Assembly: GCA_905250125.1 (NCBI GenBank)
Contig: CAJNOL010000209.1
Coordinates: 124,001 to 188,000 of the forward strand
Source of the DNA: Rotaria sordida
Lineage: Eukaryota; Rotifera; Eurotatoria; Philodinida; Philodinidae
DNA: 64,000 bases
Reading direction: 5' to 3'
Part shown: one piece after another, positions 1 to 12,392 of the stretch
Layout: the number at the start of each line of letters is the position of its first letter
Numbering within the stretch: the first letter of the stretch is position 1
Notes under the pieces: model-generated
The model's database searches: none
What the model saw: the letters and a program-made list of their open reading frames with translations, nothing else
Told to the model about the DNA's origin: nothing
Program-made: the position numbers and the translations under genes

Positions 1-1909
1 AAAAAAAGATACTATTACATATCCAAGAAATATAAAGAATATATCAAAACACGAGAGAATATTAAGGATAAACATCGAGTGTAAGAATAATGACCTCATT
101 TCTTGAAAACATATCAGATCTTTAAGATTATCCCTTAATGATAAACTTCTGCATCTTTAATATCTTGAATTTGTGTCCGTAGTAATTCAAAATGTTTTAT
201 ACATTTGAAAGTTACATTTCAATATAGAAGGCAAATTCTTTTAGATTTTTCTTACGAGGAAAGTCCTCCAATTGATAAATCGCTTTTAAGTTGAGACTAT
301 GTGCATTATGTAGACTCAAATGCGCTATGAATACTCTGAAAAGAGTTCGTGTTCTTAGCTTATTGCTCTGGAGATGATTTCTCATACATATTTAAATATA
401 CTTATCATTTCACAATGTCGAGTTCTCAATTAGAATACAATCAATCGATCTATAACATTTTGTAATTGAGAGCTGTCATCTACTTTGTTTTTCAGAATTC
501 AATAGAATATATATTTCGACAATAGGGTTTTTTTAATTTCTGGAACATGAGAACCAGCTGTGGCTTCAGGAAGAGCTCAGCTCCTTTTCCTAAACTTTCC
601 AAAAAAGTGTAGAGAAACTTTTTCAAGTTTTTTGACTTTTCAAGAGTCCTACGTATTCTATATTGAACAAAGCATTCGTACTTTTGTGTTGAGAACTTGG
701 CTACTTTGATTTAGAGAATCGAAAAATACACTGTACAAAATATTCTGACCACGATCTGCCTTAATACTAGCTCGAATAGAAATAAGTTACTGATTTTGGT
801 TGAACAGCAGAATCCTAACATGATATAATAATGAAGTTCGATCATGAGATGACGATGAATTAATAACGTTCGATTTTTTCATCTAGCGTGTTTTTTTATT
901 ATATGAAAAAGAGAAAAACACTCTATAGTCCTACGTTCACCAAACTGCATTTCTAAACCCTGTATTCTTTTTTAACTAGTTAGACACGGCTGTCGGAATT
1001 GAGAGCTAGCTATAATTGTCAGAAATGAGAGTCATTTTCGATAAAAACTCTGTAGTTCAGGAAATTATATATTGCGATATCACTCCTACGAATGATTATC
1101 AGTTCTTTCCAATAACTTTAACAAGATTTCGGGGACATTCAGTCTCTCTCCACCTTCCCTCTGGAGTCGCCATTAATAAATTTTTTTGAAGAATGTTGTT
1201 ATTTTGAAAGTACTGATTCATACAAGCAGGGGATTGATATGAGCGATTGTTAATAACCAGGATGCATTCGACCGCATGTGAATCTTATGATTATGATATT
1301 AGAGCGTAGATGTATGGTTGTAAGCTCTAGAGACTGAAAACGTACTGAACTAATTTTCAAAAAGATAGTCCAATGTAGTCAAAGTTTAAATAAAAAATAA
1401 TTAGTTGAACTATAATCGATTTTATGAAAATGTAATGAAACTACTGAGGATAAAATGAGTTTTGATCGATTGTTTGACATCCTTAATTTACTTTCCATAC
1501 ACAACAGCCTTTTTTTCTCTCTATAAGAGTCACACTACTTGTGTTTATGACGATAGATCACTTTTATGCGACATAATTCTTTTATTTTTCTTTCTCGATT
1601 GCGATGAATAACTGTCTGTAACCATGTGAAATTATGTATTAACACGAAAAGGAATTGGCAATACTTACACATCATTATTAAAAACTTGATTTTAATTCGG
1701 GAGGGTATTCAGCAGTATTAATTTATATTAATATCAACTCTAATCCTCTCTAATTAACGGCAAATTAAATAGAACAGTCAGAAAAACTCAGATGTATACG
1801 CTATAAGAATCGTTTGTTTTCTTTTTGTCAGTGAAAGAAAAAGAAACATTGAAAATTTTCTATTTCTTATATTTAATATGATTTTATTAGTTCGTGCATT
1901 GAAAACTTC
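1..1909. other. Non-coding stretch left of the RRM gene
   Basis: I see no convincing reading frame, tRNA or rRNA here. The only structure I can support is one arm of a dispersed repeat at about 255-385 (separate entry). The stretch may contain the last exon(s) of the RRM gene to the right, because that gene shows a good splice donor at about 1935; I could not identify a matching acceptor with confidence. Confidence 0.4.
255..385 (+). repeat. Dispersed repeat family R1, single arm
   Basis: The segment begins with a terminus of the form ACGAGGAAAGTCCTCCAATTG and continues through TGAGACTATGTGCATTATG and GCTATGAATACTCTGAAAAG. The same string of blocks, diverged, recurs at 4121-4362, 11878-11936, 22741-24232 and 45306-45519. 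It is not coding. It probably belongs to a non-autonomous mobile family; here only one arm is clear. Confidence 0.6.
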
Positions 1910-2946
1910 TTATGTCAACTGTAATAAATATTTACCTTGTTCAAGATCTTGTTGTAATTGATGAGTTTTATCAGCATTTTCATTAAGTTTTCTTAATTGT
2001 TCACAACAATCATCTTCAAGTTGTTTTCGTTTAATATTAAAATCTTCAATAATTTGTTTTAAATGATTTTGAAGTTGATAAGCTTCATTTTCAAGATCAT
2101 GTTCATTTATTAAATCATTCTTTTTTAAATTTAATTCAAATTTTAAAAATTTATATTCATCATCAATATCAATTGAATTTTCTTTTATTGATGAATTTTC
2201 TTTTGTAGAATATTTTAAACTCATTAAAATTTTATTTGCTGCAATATATTTCATTATATTTAATTCATGTTTATTAAAATAATGTGGTTTATCAAGAATA
2301 ATTCGATCAACTTGATCTATGATATATATATATATATATTTTAATATATTAACTATTTTTTTTAATTATTCTTACCATAATCAGCAAATTCAACAAGAAT
2401 ATAATCAAAATTTGCTTCATGACAATATTTACAAGCATATAAAGTACCATATGAAGAAAAATATTCACGTAAATCTTTTAAAGAAAGTTCATCAACATTT
2501 ATAGAATCAATAACAATCATTATATCACGTGATGAATCTATATGTTCACGTGGATATTCAGCATTATATGGTATAGCACGTTTAACATATCTAAATTAAT
2601 TAAGAAGAAAAAAGAAAAACAATTAAATTAAGAAATCTATACATATGAAAATATTTACAAATGTTGACCATCAATTCGATGTGGTCGACTAGTCATACAC
2701 CGATCAACACTTTTAGGATTAGTATAAGTAATAAAAACAATACCACCACCATTTGGTGAAGTAAAACTATAATGATCTATAGTACCAAATTGTTCAAAAT
2801 AAGTTCTAGAAAATATTCAATAATATTTTTATTGAATATGAAAATAATTATTCTTACAATAAAGTATGAGGTTCAGTTTGATAACCAACACCACCAATAC
2901 AAATCTCTAAATAATGTGAAGAAATATTACGATGATAAGATGACAT
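1910..2946 (-). CDS. RNA-binding protein, two RRMs (hnRNP A/B-like) with C-terminal coiled coil
   Basis: Exons on the minus strand are 2858-2946, 2659-2805, 2376-2590 and 1910-2316, all with GT-AG borders and consistent phase (about 285 aa if it ends at the first stop). The start ATG at 2946 opens with MSSYHRNISSHYLEICIGG, an RNP2-like strand. RRM1 contains SPNGGGIVFITY (RNP1 position) and SRPHRIDGQ, the hnRNP A/Musashi-type turn. RRM2 follows a short linker (DIMIVIDSINVDELS, then YILVEFADYDQVDR). The last 100 residues are charged and predicted coiled coil (NLKKNDLINEHDLENEAYQL). A strong donor (GAACAAG|gtaaat) at about 1935 means the real C terminus may lie in a further exon to the left. The coiled coil after two RRMs also recalls DBHS (NONO/SFPQ) proteins, but RRM spacing favours hnRNP A/B. 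Likely nuclear RNA-processing role, by family. Confidence 0.8.
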
Positions 2947-5900
2947 GATTATCTAAAACACTAGAAGATTTACTATTGAATGGGAAATCTGAACTGAAAA
3001 AAAAAGTATATCAATGATAAATATAGATTTAAGAATGGCCGTATTGACTGACTAATCGGACATTAGTAGAGGCACCACATGTATATGTTTCATCATGAGG
3101 AGATTGCTTTAATGATTGTATTATCTAACAGGAAAAGCAAAACTTAATATTCAATCAATGATAAAGAAAACTCCACAAAGATAGAAATAAATAAATCTAT
3201 AAGCTGTTCAGTTATATTATGACCAAAGGCTGTACAACGTCAAAAAACCAAGTATATAACTATATAATCATTGATATCGGATTATATTACAAGTTTAAAT
3301 CGAGATTATAACCGTCGTTAGAAAATTAATAAAATATATGCACTATTTCAGGAGAAATGAAACATACTCATCTTTCATTTGACTTTGATTTTTTACAAGA
3401 GTTACTTTTTTGATTAAGTTTTTTTTTAGCATAGACATATGTAAAACATGTTGGCTCTTTCAATTGACTATTAATTAAAAGGTAATTAGCGAATATCTTT
3501 CCTAACTATACGAGAAAAAGATCTGAAAACTTCAAGATAGACTGTATGACAGAAACTGCTTCTATGGTGAAGTTTTGAACAAGATCTGACTCCAAAAAAT
3601 GTTCTCTGTAAAACCAGTTTTTTAGAGATCCTATCAAGTTTTGGAACAAAAATTGTTGTCTTACTATTATCTAGAGATTCTGAAGAAGGATGTGTACATT
3701 TTGGAATTGATTTTGAACTATTCATAAGTCGATATTTTTAGAAAAATCTAGGCATGCTCAGAAAACAGTTTGGATAGAGATTTTGTAAGTTCAGAAGTTG
3801 TCTATAAAATGTGCTATTTAGTTTTTCAATGATACTACCTCAATTCTAATTTTTTTAAAAACTAAAATGCATGAAATGAAAGTCGATGTCGTTTTTGTCT
3901 CACGTCGCTAACACTAGTTTTTTAATGATAACTTCTCTGAACAGAGGTCTCTGGCGTTTATTTTTCAGGATATCTAGAGTAATTTAATATATATGTAATA
4001 TATGAATATTAACGCTAGGAAAATTTATTATCCTTTGGTACGTGTTTTTTTTTAATTTTGCAAAGTCACGTTACTAACAAATGATTTTGTCCATCAACGG
4101 ATAGAAATGGCACTCTACTAACAAGGGAAGTTCCACTTTTGTGTCGAGACTATGTACATTATGTAGATCATAATGAGTTATGAATACTCTAAAAACAGTT
4201 CATTCGTTTAGCTTATTACTGTGAAGATACTACATTTTTACGGTATTTTTTTGGTCAATGCCATGGTAACGTGAGTTTTACAGAGTATTCATAGTTTATT
4301 AGAATCTATATGATGCACATACTCTCATCTCGAAAGCGATTCATCAGTTAGGGAACTTTTCTTCAAAGCTTCAAATTTCATGCACTTAAATATGATATAG
4401 ATCGGAATATTTAATTTCTCATATACATTCAGAATTGCTTTGTAGCTTTCAGAACATTGACTATATAGATGTAGAGTGTTTCCACAATTGATTAAAAGCT
4501 AAAAACTCTTATGTCTATCTTTGATGTGTCATTAACATTAATTTTGACCTTGAGCATTTACACAACAACAAAGATATTGATACAGAAACTAGCGATGATT
4601 ATTTTGTATCTTCTAATATTGAAGAAAAAGATTTCATTTTCAGGAAAATGACTAAATCGATAGAATGAATATCGCGCTAAGTTTTATATACATCGTATCA
4701 TATATTTCATATTTTACTAAATTTGAAATATTAGTAATTAGTCAGTTTGAATAAGTTGACTAATTTCAATATTGTTGAAGAATTGATTCAGTCATAAGAA
4801 GTATTTGACGATTGATATTGATAATTTCTAGTAAAACAACGAAATTTTACAGTATAAAATCTTTTATTACTTAATATGCCATTGAGATAATATGATAAGT
4901 GATTCTATTCATTAAGTTTTCAATATTATTTACTAGAATGAGTCAGATAGTAACAGTAATTATTCTGTAAACTTTATATATCTATTATTGAAACCAAAAT
5001 TTATTGCTGTGTACCAGAAAGAAAGCCGAATCTTGTCTGACATAACCAGCTGAGGAATATAAATCAAACTTGTTCGCTCTACAATTCAACATAGAGTGTT
5101 TCATAATATACTGTTAGTTTTCTAAATAAATCATTTTATTGAATTACGAACGAGATTATCTCTACATGTTGTAAGATTCATAAGGTATTCACATGTTTGG
5201 ATTGCTCAAAATCTCATCCCCTTATCTTGCATTTTACGTGAGTTATTCAAAAAACATTCAGATACCTTGAATTCAGGCGTCGATAATAGTTTCTTGTCGT
5301 CTATATTGTGAGAAGTAATCTATTTCAGATATTGGCGGACCGACACACTATACCTGCACTCACCTTCAGAATTGATATAGTGCTGAATATCAAGCCCAAT
5401 TGTAGAGATGTGCCAAAGTAAAACATGCATTCGTCATTTAGCTGCTCTATTTAGATGAGATTACGAATCTTAATTCGCGCATAGGTAATTGCAAGTGTTG
5501 CCAAGAACCAAACTGTTATTAATGTTAAAGCTTCATATGTAGGATCAACTTGCAGGAAGGTGAACTTCGCCAAGCAATGATTGCGATGAAACTCAGAAGC
5601 ATAGAGTCAAATAATGTACCTATTATATTCATAGATGTTGATACAGTTGTCCAACGAGCACCCAACTATCAAGCGAGCGAATAGGTTCCTGTATCGACAA
5701 TGTTCGCATAATACTAAGCTATTGCACTATAGAGCAGTAAAGAAAATGTACCCAAATGATGGTAAACAGTCAAATAAAATGGTCCAATTGAAAGTATTGA
5801 GCGACAAGAGTAGACGGAACAACTTTCGAGTCATTTGTGAAGCAGACTTTGACGTCGATGAATTGACGACAGAAACCATCGGTATATTCTCATCGGGGAT

Positions 5901-6448
5901 AATATCCATTTTCGATAGATTTCTCTGGCATAGTTTCTAAAATTTAGGGCTACCTCTAGGAAAATGTTTACTGTAAAATTCAATCTTTTGCTTGAAGCTT
6001 GTATAAAAAAAAGAAATCCGTGAGGTATTGTAATTTCGAAAAAAATGAATGGTTGTGTGTACTTGGAGTGACAACCGCTCTTTATCATATTACAAAAATA
6101 AAGAGTGTGGATAGTACCGAAAAGAAGATTCTCATGCACACTTACACCTCGTACTATTGAAATTTAGCCAAGAAAGAAGCCGAATAGAAGAATGCTAATG
6201 ACGCATGGTGGGTGAGACCGATGATAAATGATAGTAAACAATATACACACTGATCCTCACTCATACCCACATGTCCACCCTCATTATGGTATCATGTGAT
6301 ATCATCAAATATATTGACTTGTTTGAAATAATTCTAAACAAAAGTGCTATGTTTTTTTTTGTTTTTCTTTCTTTAGTAATCTTGTAGATATATATGATCT
6401 TTAAAGTTATTCTTTTTCTATTATTCGATGACGAATAATGACATTTAG
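2947..6448. other. Intergenic stretch without a supported gene
   Basis: Short open frames occur (for example 5635-5940 on the plus strand), but they lack splice-consistent neighbours, known motifs and the codon texture of the real exons. Only the palindromic repeat at 4121-4362 is interpretable. The segment just upstream of the RRM gene (2947-3100) presumably holds its promoter; no specific motif is recognisable. Confidence 0.4.
4121..4362. repeat. Palindromic R1-family element
   Basis: The left arm (about 4121-4236) starts ACAAGGGAAGTTCCAC and runs through GAGACTATGTACATTATG and GAGTTATGAATACTCT. The right arm (about 4255-4362) is its diverged reverse complement, ending GTTAGGGAACTTTTC. The centre is near 4245. 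The same blocks appear in one arm at 255-385 and in the palindromic copy at 45306-45519. It carries no reading frame. It fits a foldback or MITE-like insertion whose transposase source is unknown. Confidence 0.65.
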
Positions 6449-7300
6449 ATGTATTCTAGTAAAAAATCAAAAATGATGATCGGCAATGATAATAGTCTTC
6501 AATCAGGTATGTTTCTAAACAAATAAGATAATCTATATTGAGTTGATCAATCTCCTCTCTTTTATCTAGATGCAAGAACAGAACGAGACCAAGGAAAAAA
6601 GATTCAATTCAGCAATATTTTCGTTGCTAATGTATTACAATATTTTTTGTCTTTTAATTTTCATAATTATCTTCTTTTTGCAAGACTGTTGCCGATACAA
6701 TTTGTACCTGTCCTGATCCACAAGTAATACTCAAAGTTTGCTTTTTTTTCTTGTATAAATTTCCTTTAATAGATGGTACTTGATTCTATGGGTGCTATTG
6801 TCTTAACGAATGATGACAATGCTATTTTACGTGAAATATATCACACTAATCGAGTTTTTTAAATGATTTAGATTTAAGTTCAACATCCTGCTTGTGAATC
6901 AGTGATTGAAATAAGTTTAACACAAGATGAAGAACTCAGTAATGGTACATTATTCGTTCAAACTGAATATTATCTCCCACAAGATACTAATTGATTTTAA
7001 AAATCGTGATGAAATGTTAGATGTAGTTAAAAGTTGTATTAAAACAAAATATTTATCAAGATGGATTATTTAAAGATTATTTTGTTTTTTTATGACTAAA
7101 TAAAATTAGGAGTGATTTGGCTTGGCGAACATTAGTTGATGCTATACAAACTATAATGATCGATGAATTGTTCTTTTCATTGTTTATTTAGACGAATTGA
7201 AAATTCACGAATTGTTTTGCTTGATTGTTCACTCGAATATTAAAAAAAAATGAAAGTCAAACATCACTCGACTTTAGTAGTAATCTGATTTTACATATGC
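6449..7300 (+). pseudogene. Decayed, intron-containing pseudogene of chaperonin subunit CCT3 (TCP-1 gamma)
   Basis: Reading plus-strand fragments in order gives recognisable CCT-gamma blocks. An N-terminal RDQGKKIQFSNIF is followed at about 6686 by TVADTICTCPDPQ. Then come VLDSMGAIVLTNDDNAILREI at 6780-6840 (in intact chaperonins this carries the TNDG ATP-binding motif, here TNDD) and VQHPACESVIEISLTQDEEL at 6876-6940. After a large gap comes RRIENSRIVLLDCSLEY at 7190-7250, then a stop or frameshift and KKNESQTS. Short GT-AG-like introns remain between the first blocks, so this is a degenerate DNA copy and not a processed retrocopy. The apical and C-terminal regions are missing. Intact family members are about 545 aa; this cannot make chaperonin. 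Confidence 0.85.
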
Positions 7301-8813
7301 ATAAATGATTTTTATATTGTGAGACGTTAGAAAATAGATTTACTCTTTCTCTTGGTAGAAGAATTACAATGTTCTATCGTATGTTTTTCTCTGTTCCAAT
7401 AAAATAAGAACAAAAACGGTACATTGTCTCACTGAGGTATGCATCAGCTTCATTTACCCGGGTATCAGTCCATCTGATGAACTGTTTTTCAGTTATTGAC
7501 TGAGTCTAGTGCAATCCTGACATGAATGATAATTATTTATCATAGAACAAAGATCAATAGAGATTTGGTAACAGGACACTGAATGTGTATCTAGTTCAGG
7601 TGGATACCCAATCAATCAGCCAGAAGTGGTCAACCGGTGTATACCTAGGTTCACTGTAATTTTGAAGATAATTGAGAAGATCATAGATGCCGCAAAAAAT
7701 AATTCCAAAAAAACACATTGGCGAGATTTAGAATTACCAAAAATTCACTTAACTTTTGACGATTTGTGTGTAACTTTGATATTGATTAAAGAGATTTGCA
7801 TTAATTGCATTCATGCGTACAAACATGAAAATACATATTCATAACATTTAGCAGAGTGTTTAAATACACATGCTAAATTCATACTTTTCTGCGACAGTAC
7901 GTGAAACTCCACAAGAACCTTGCCAAACTGTGGACGAAAGTCTTATTGGCGAATGAATAGGATGTGGGTGTAGACGCAGAGGATAGACACACCTATACCC
8001 TACCCGTTTTTTCTTCATTCGAGAATCAATCCTCATTGATCGATTTCTCGAACGGATTCGAAAAGAAAACAGGTTCTCGTGCTCGATGCATCATGCATAG
8101 TTTGTACGAACTTGCTCTCAAACGGCAAAATTCAATAGAGAAATAAATGATCTATGAAACCATATCATGAAAAAGAAATTTTTGTTGTTTAGATGGAATT
8201 CGATCAGCAAACGGTATCACTTTGATTTTTTTTCGAAAAGAAAACAAAGAGTAACAGAACTTGCAGACATTTACCTTAGCAAGGAACTCTCTGCGCGCTC
8301 TTCTTTGCTTTTAAGATTAAAGAAAAGGCTTTTCTTTTGAAATGAAAGCCAAAATGAAGAAAACATTCATGGCGGAATGAAGATCTCGAAGGCCCAATCA
8401 AAGTCCAGATCTCCGTCAAGAAAATTTTGTGCAACCTGATTGGAAGAGCAAAGAACATTTCCATTTTTTTCTACTATATCGCATGCTCAAAGAACTCCGA
8501 ATGCTCTCCACATATAGTAGTAATTTTATCATATCCTAACCTTTTTTTCTTTCTTTCTGATGATTAAAGGCATCTACGTTATTTTACATGTCATAGTGCT
8601 AGTCTCTTTCAATGTAATTCTCCCAGATATAGTATAGAACGCGTACTGTCTTCCACTTTTCTGCCATGAATAACGAATATTCTCTTCACTATGTAAGCAA
8701 AGCATCATTTAGACATCAGCCAGTAAGATCTACGGTGAAATTAACTTGTATATGATATCTTATTTGTTTTCGGACGAAAGCAAAGCAACAAGGACAAGCA
8801 ATTATTGTTAAGT
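7301..8813. other. Intergenic stretch, nothing supported
   Basis: Two small plus-strand frames (7626-7844 and 7964-8146) are open but have no recognisable motif, no splice context and no homologous repeat in the window. I leave this as non-coding. The right end is the 3' flank of the UNC-93-like gene. Confidence 0.4.
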
Positions 8814-10963
8814 TTAGTTAATCAGATTGTCCTGTTTCTTTCGATAGTCTTTACATCGAAGATAAGTTTCGAGGATACCATAACAAATCATACTCACTGT
8901 CAGATAGACGAGAAGAAGAATGAGTGTGAGATAGATTGTTATGTAGCTAGCATACTATAAGAAATACGAAGCAAATTTAATGGAAAAATAGAGAGATAAA
9001 GAACCTTACGCTGAGTGAAATAAGAGAGCCGACAGATTTCCAAAGACGATATTTCGCCACAACACTTGGATCACTTTCAGAATATAGAACCGTGTAAGTG
9101 GCTGAAACACATACATCATCAATAAATCAAAATGAAACGAAATATACCGATGACTTGGGACTGCCAGACAGCATCTGCTGCGCCCCAACAACCGGCGATA
9201 ACAAAAAGAATGATCATTTGACTATCATCTGGTTGCCAGAGAAACATCAGAACAATCATTGCATAATTGAGTGCGGCTGCTATGATGAAACATCCTTTTC
9301 GGCCTACACATTTGACAAGATGACCAAAGAGATAACTGCCTATTACATCACATATCCCGTGGCACATCATGACTAGACCAACATAGCTAATAAATAATAA
9401 AGTCTATATGAAAGATTATTAGATCAAATTATACCGAATACCGATGAGACAATTGACAAATCCCTGTAATCGAGATCAATATAATTAATGTAAAATGAAA
9501 ATGCATTTGTTTCTATGTATTCTTACTCGAGTAAATTGTGCTGTAAAAAAAGAGTTCTCGATGAGAGTCCACATTGTAAGTGGAATCAGAAAAAATTGAT
9601 CTACGCTTTTCCATCGAGTGAAGGATTGAAGCACTTCAATACACTTTTTCAATGATTGTTGAACGGGCTCTACTTTAATGAAGTCATCTTTCTCAACGAT
9701 CAAAATAAAAAGTCACTAACGTTTTTGGTTGAGTCGAATTTGATCAAGCATAAACACCAAAAGTATAATGGAGAGGATGCCCAAACCAGAGAATATTCCA
9801 CATAGAATATAACGCTTTAATACACGGTATGCAAATGATTTACCTGAAAGAAAAACAAATTATCTCACCGTTTTCTCGCTAACATTGCTCGTCATGTTCA
9901 CAGTTACGGCTGCTTGTGGATCGAAATAGACACCACAGTTGAGTTTTTGTGGATAGTTCGATTGATTTAGTACAAAGTATGAAATTAAATTGCCCCAAAT
10001 GGCACTGGTACCAACACAAGCAAAGAATATACCAAAAAATAGACTAACAACCACGTCAGTCATTTGATGCTTTGCTTGCGCGTATAGACGAGCAATTTGA
10101 CTAAGATAGGTTGCTTGAGCTGTCCATAATGGAGCAGCAGCAAGGCCGACAAAAGCTGCACCTAGAGAAGCGAGATAGTCTTCATAAATTTCTTATAGAT
10201 TAGTGGCGTAACTAGATGGGGACTAGGGGAATTCAGCCCTACCTCCACCTCTCTACAAGACTTCCAGTCGTTTCTACGAATGACTAAGTCCTCCTTCGAA
10301 AAGAGTTTGAGTCTCCTTTAAAGACGTTAAAAGAAGATTCTCCATCTTTCTACGGACATGGTCAGACGGACAAAGCCCTCTCCCCTCTACGACATTTTTC
10401 TTGTGCCCCACTTGTGCAGATATTTGTTTAAAAAAAGACTTACTAATGTACATAAGTGAAGGTAAAGGACGAATATTAGCGACAATAAATAGAATATAGC
10501 CAACTTCGGCGAGAACAATACTCCATTTCAATCCAAAAATGTCCATAGAGATACTGGTAAGAAAGATCGAGCTAAACTAGAAAAAGAGAAAAATTTTGTT
10601 CTCACTATTGTAGTCCCTACTCACAATCACTAAAACATTTGTGACAATGAGCGCATTGATCCCAACATTGTTTTTGGTGTTTAAGGTTGACTGAAGAGTG
10701 GATATACCGGCATAGGCCGTGAATAATAATGCAAAAGCCAATGAAAGAATCAATAGATTTTTGTAAATTTTATTAATGGAAAATCGGAATGACTGATCAT
10801 CAGAATTGTTGTTAAGAGGTAGAACAATGTCTGATAACGAAGTATGATTGTCGACGATCATATTGCCAACTTTGGCACCAACTGCTATTTGATCTTCGGC
10901 CGATGAACTAACGAACGACAATTTTCTTGGAATGGTATCAACATCATCAATAATATGAGCCAT
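8814..10963 (-). CDS. UNC-93-like multi-pass membrane protein (major facilitator superfamily)
   Basis: Nine minus-strand exons join in phase: 10625-10963, 10444-10576, 9869-10161, 9721-9814, 9527-9672, 9435-9463, 9148-9386, 9010-9101, 8814-8954, giving about 501 aa. The start at 10963 (MAHIIDDVD) leads a roughly 75-residue hydrophilic cytosolic tail, then a first membrane helix LLILSLAFALLFTAYAGI. Family marks include AAPLWTAQATYLSQIARLYA (UNC-93 signature region), an asparagine-rich extracellular loop with NMTSNVS, VGLVMMCHGICDVIGSYLFG, and the late WGAADAVWQ motif. About 11-12 helices are expected. UNC-93/UNC93A proteins are MFS members; C. elegans UNC-93 regulates a two-pore potassium channel. 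The substrate of this one is unknown. Two introns contain decoy acceptors (9843, 9406), and only the downstream AG keeps frame. Intron 2 (10162-10443) is enlarged. Confidence 0.88.
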
Positions 10964-12392
10964 TTTTCGTTTTTTTTTGTAGATTGACACTGATAACAGA
11001 GCTAACGCATTTTATTGTACTGATAAGAGCACACAGTAAGGTGCAAAATGCGTTTACAATGCTATTGATGTTTATTTCACAACAACACAAAGAAAGAATG
11101 AAAAAAAGTCAGTACAGCCTACAGAATTGTCGTGTGAGATACGTGAAAATTGATCGAGATGCAAATGAGAACTGCTGCTTGCTCTCATTCATAGTCCACA
11201 ATGAGATCAAAAGAGCATATCGACACGTCGACCTATGATGGGCTTGAGCCTAGTGCAAAGCGAATGAAAGCTGCTATGAAAAGAGCAATAATGGTTCAGA
11301 ATGAGATTGGATTCGGACGCCTTTCATTTTTGCTTAGAAAGACAGGGTTACTGACGAAACTGCACCAACTCGCTCAACCGCAACACATGCCCCAAACAGA
11401 TAGGATAACACGTAAACAACATTAAAAACAAGCCGTTTTCGTTTCAATTTAACATAAAAAGTGGTTGCGTTAGGTTGAAAACAACATATTTGAACTATGA
11501 AATAGCGTTTCACACTGACATGCATTTAGAGTAATTGATTAATATTGACATACGTCGGTTTCAACGTGCTAACACATGTCTTACAAGCACATATCAATAC
11601 TTGTTACATGTAAATGGTTTGATACATGCTCTAATTCAACTCTTTGACACACATTTCACTTCAACAATAACTGCACAATTATACACGTTGATTTCTATGC
11701 AACGTAACCATCTTTTTTTTTTGTTACGCTAGATGGGTAAACTTAATATTTCTTCTCTTTACTATCGGGTGCCGTTCACACGTCGCCGCACAAACACGTA
11801 TTCATATATCTCTCTCTTCTAAAAATGTTGTCTCTATATTGGCATCTGACATCATATTCTTTTTCCTTCTCATTTAAATATAGTCTCGACTGAAAAGCGA
11901 TTGAACAGTTGGAAGATTTCCCTTGTCAGACTGTAATCCTTTCAAGATCATATTATATGCTAATCTTCTAGTTTCAATTCAGCGTGGATGAATTCAAAAA
12001 AAAGGAATTGCTTTTTCTCTGTCTAATATAATAAAATATATTACTTTATTTCATTGTCAAATAATACTTTTAATGTATTTAGTATTGCTTTTTCAATGTA
12101 TTATCTAAAAACTGTTTAGCTTTTTGTTAGTATACATTATTAGACATCTAGATGTTTCCTGAAAAATATAATTACATCAATTTTTCAAGAAACACTTGTG
12201 CTTGTTCACAATAACAGAATATTGACAACAAAGTTAGTTTATTTTCGACAATTTTATTAAGGACAACATTTATTGTTTGATTGATATCGATACATTATTA
12301 CATCAACACTCTCTTTATATACACTTCAAAATTTGATTAGTAAAAGAAAAACTTAGTTATTTACTTTATTTGCAGATATATTAATTGTTTTG
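10964..12392. other. Intergenic region upstream of the UNC-93-like gene
   Basis: Open frames at 10984-11238, 11201-11425 and 11535-11732 show no recognisable domain and no splice-consistent extension, so I do not call them genes. The segment next to 10964 should include the UNC-93-like promoter. At 11878-11936 there is a single diverged arm of repeat family R1 (separate entry). Confidence 0.4.
11878..11936 (-). repeat. Dispersed repeat family R1, terminal arm fragment
   Basis: On the minus strand the segment reads from an ACAAGGGAAATCTTCCAAC terminus into TGTTCAATCGCTTTTCAG and TCGAGACTATA. This matches the first ~60 bp of the R1 arms at 4121, 255 and 45306. No partner arm is visible nearby, so it is a truncated copy. 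Confidence 0.55.

Noticed and set aside
5635..5940. 101-codon plus-strand frame
   Set aside because: No motif, no splice-consistent neighbour, and opposite-strand frames of similar length overlap it. Probably chance or a very old relic.
7964..8146. 60-codon plus-strand frame plus the one at 7626-7844
   Set aside because: No recognisable domain, no repeats elsewhere in the window, and codon texture unlike the confirmed exons.
9098..9376. 92-codon plus-strand frame opposite the UNC-93-like gene
   Set aside because: It is the antisense shadow of two real exons (9010-9101 and 9148-9386) and runs across their intron.
9844..9868. A 25-bp intron in the UNC-93-like gene
   Set aside because: Far below the minimal size seen elsewhere and out of frame. 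The acceptor at 9815 gives a normal 54-bp intron and correct phase.
10984..11425. Two overlapping plus-strand frames just upstream of the UNC-93-like start
   Set aside because: Likely promoter-side non-coding DNA. No motifs, and the frames overlap each other in different phases.
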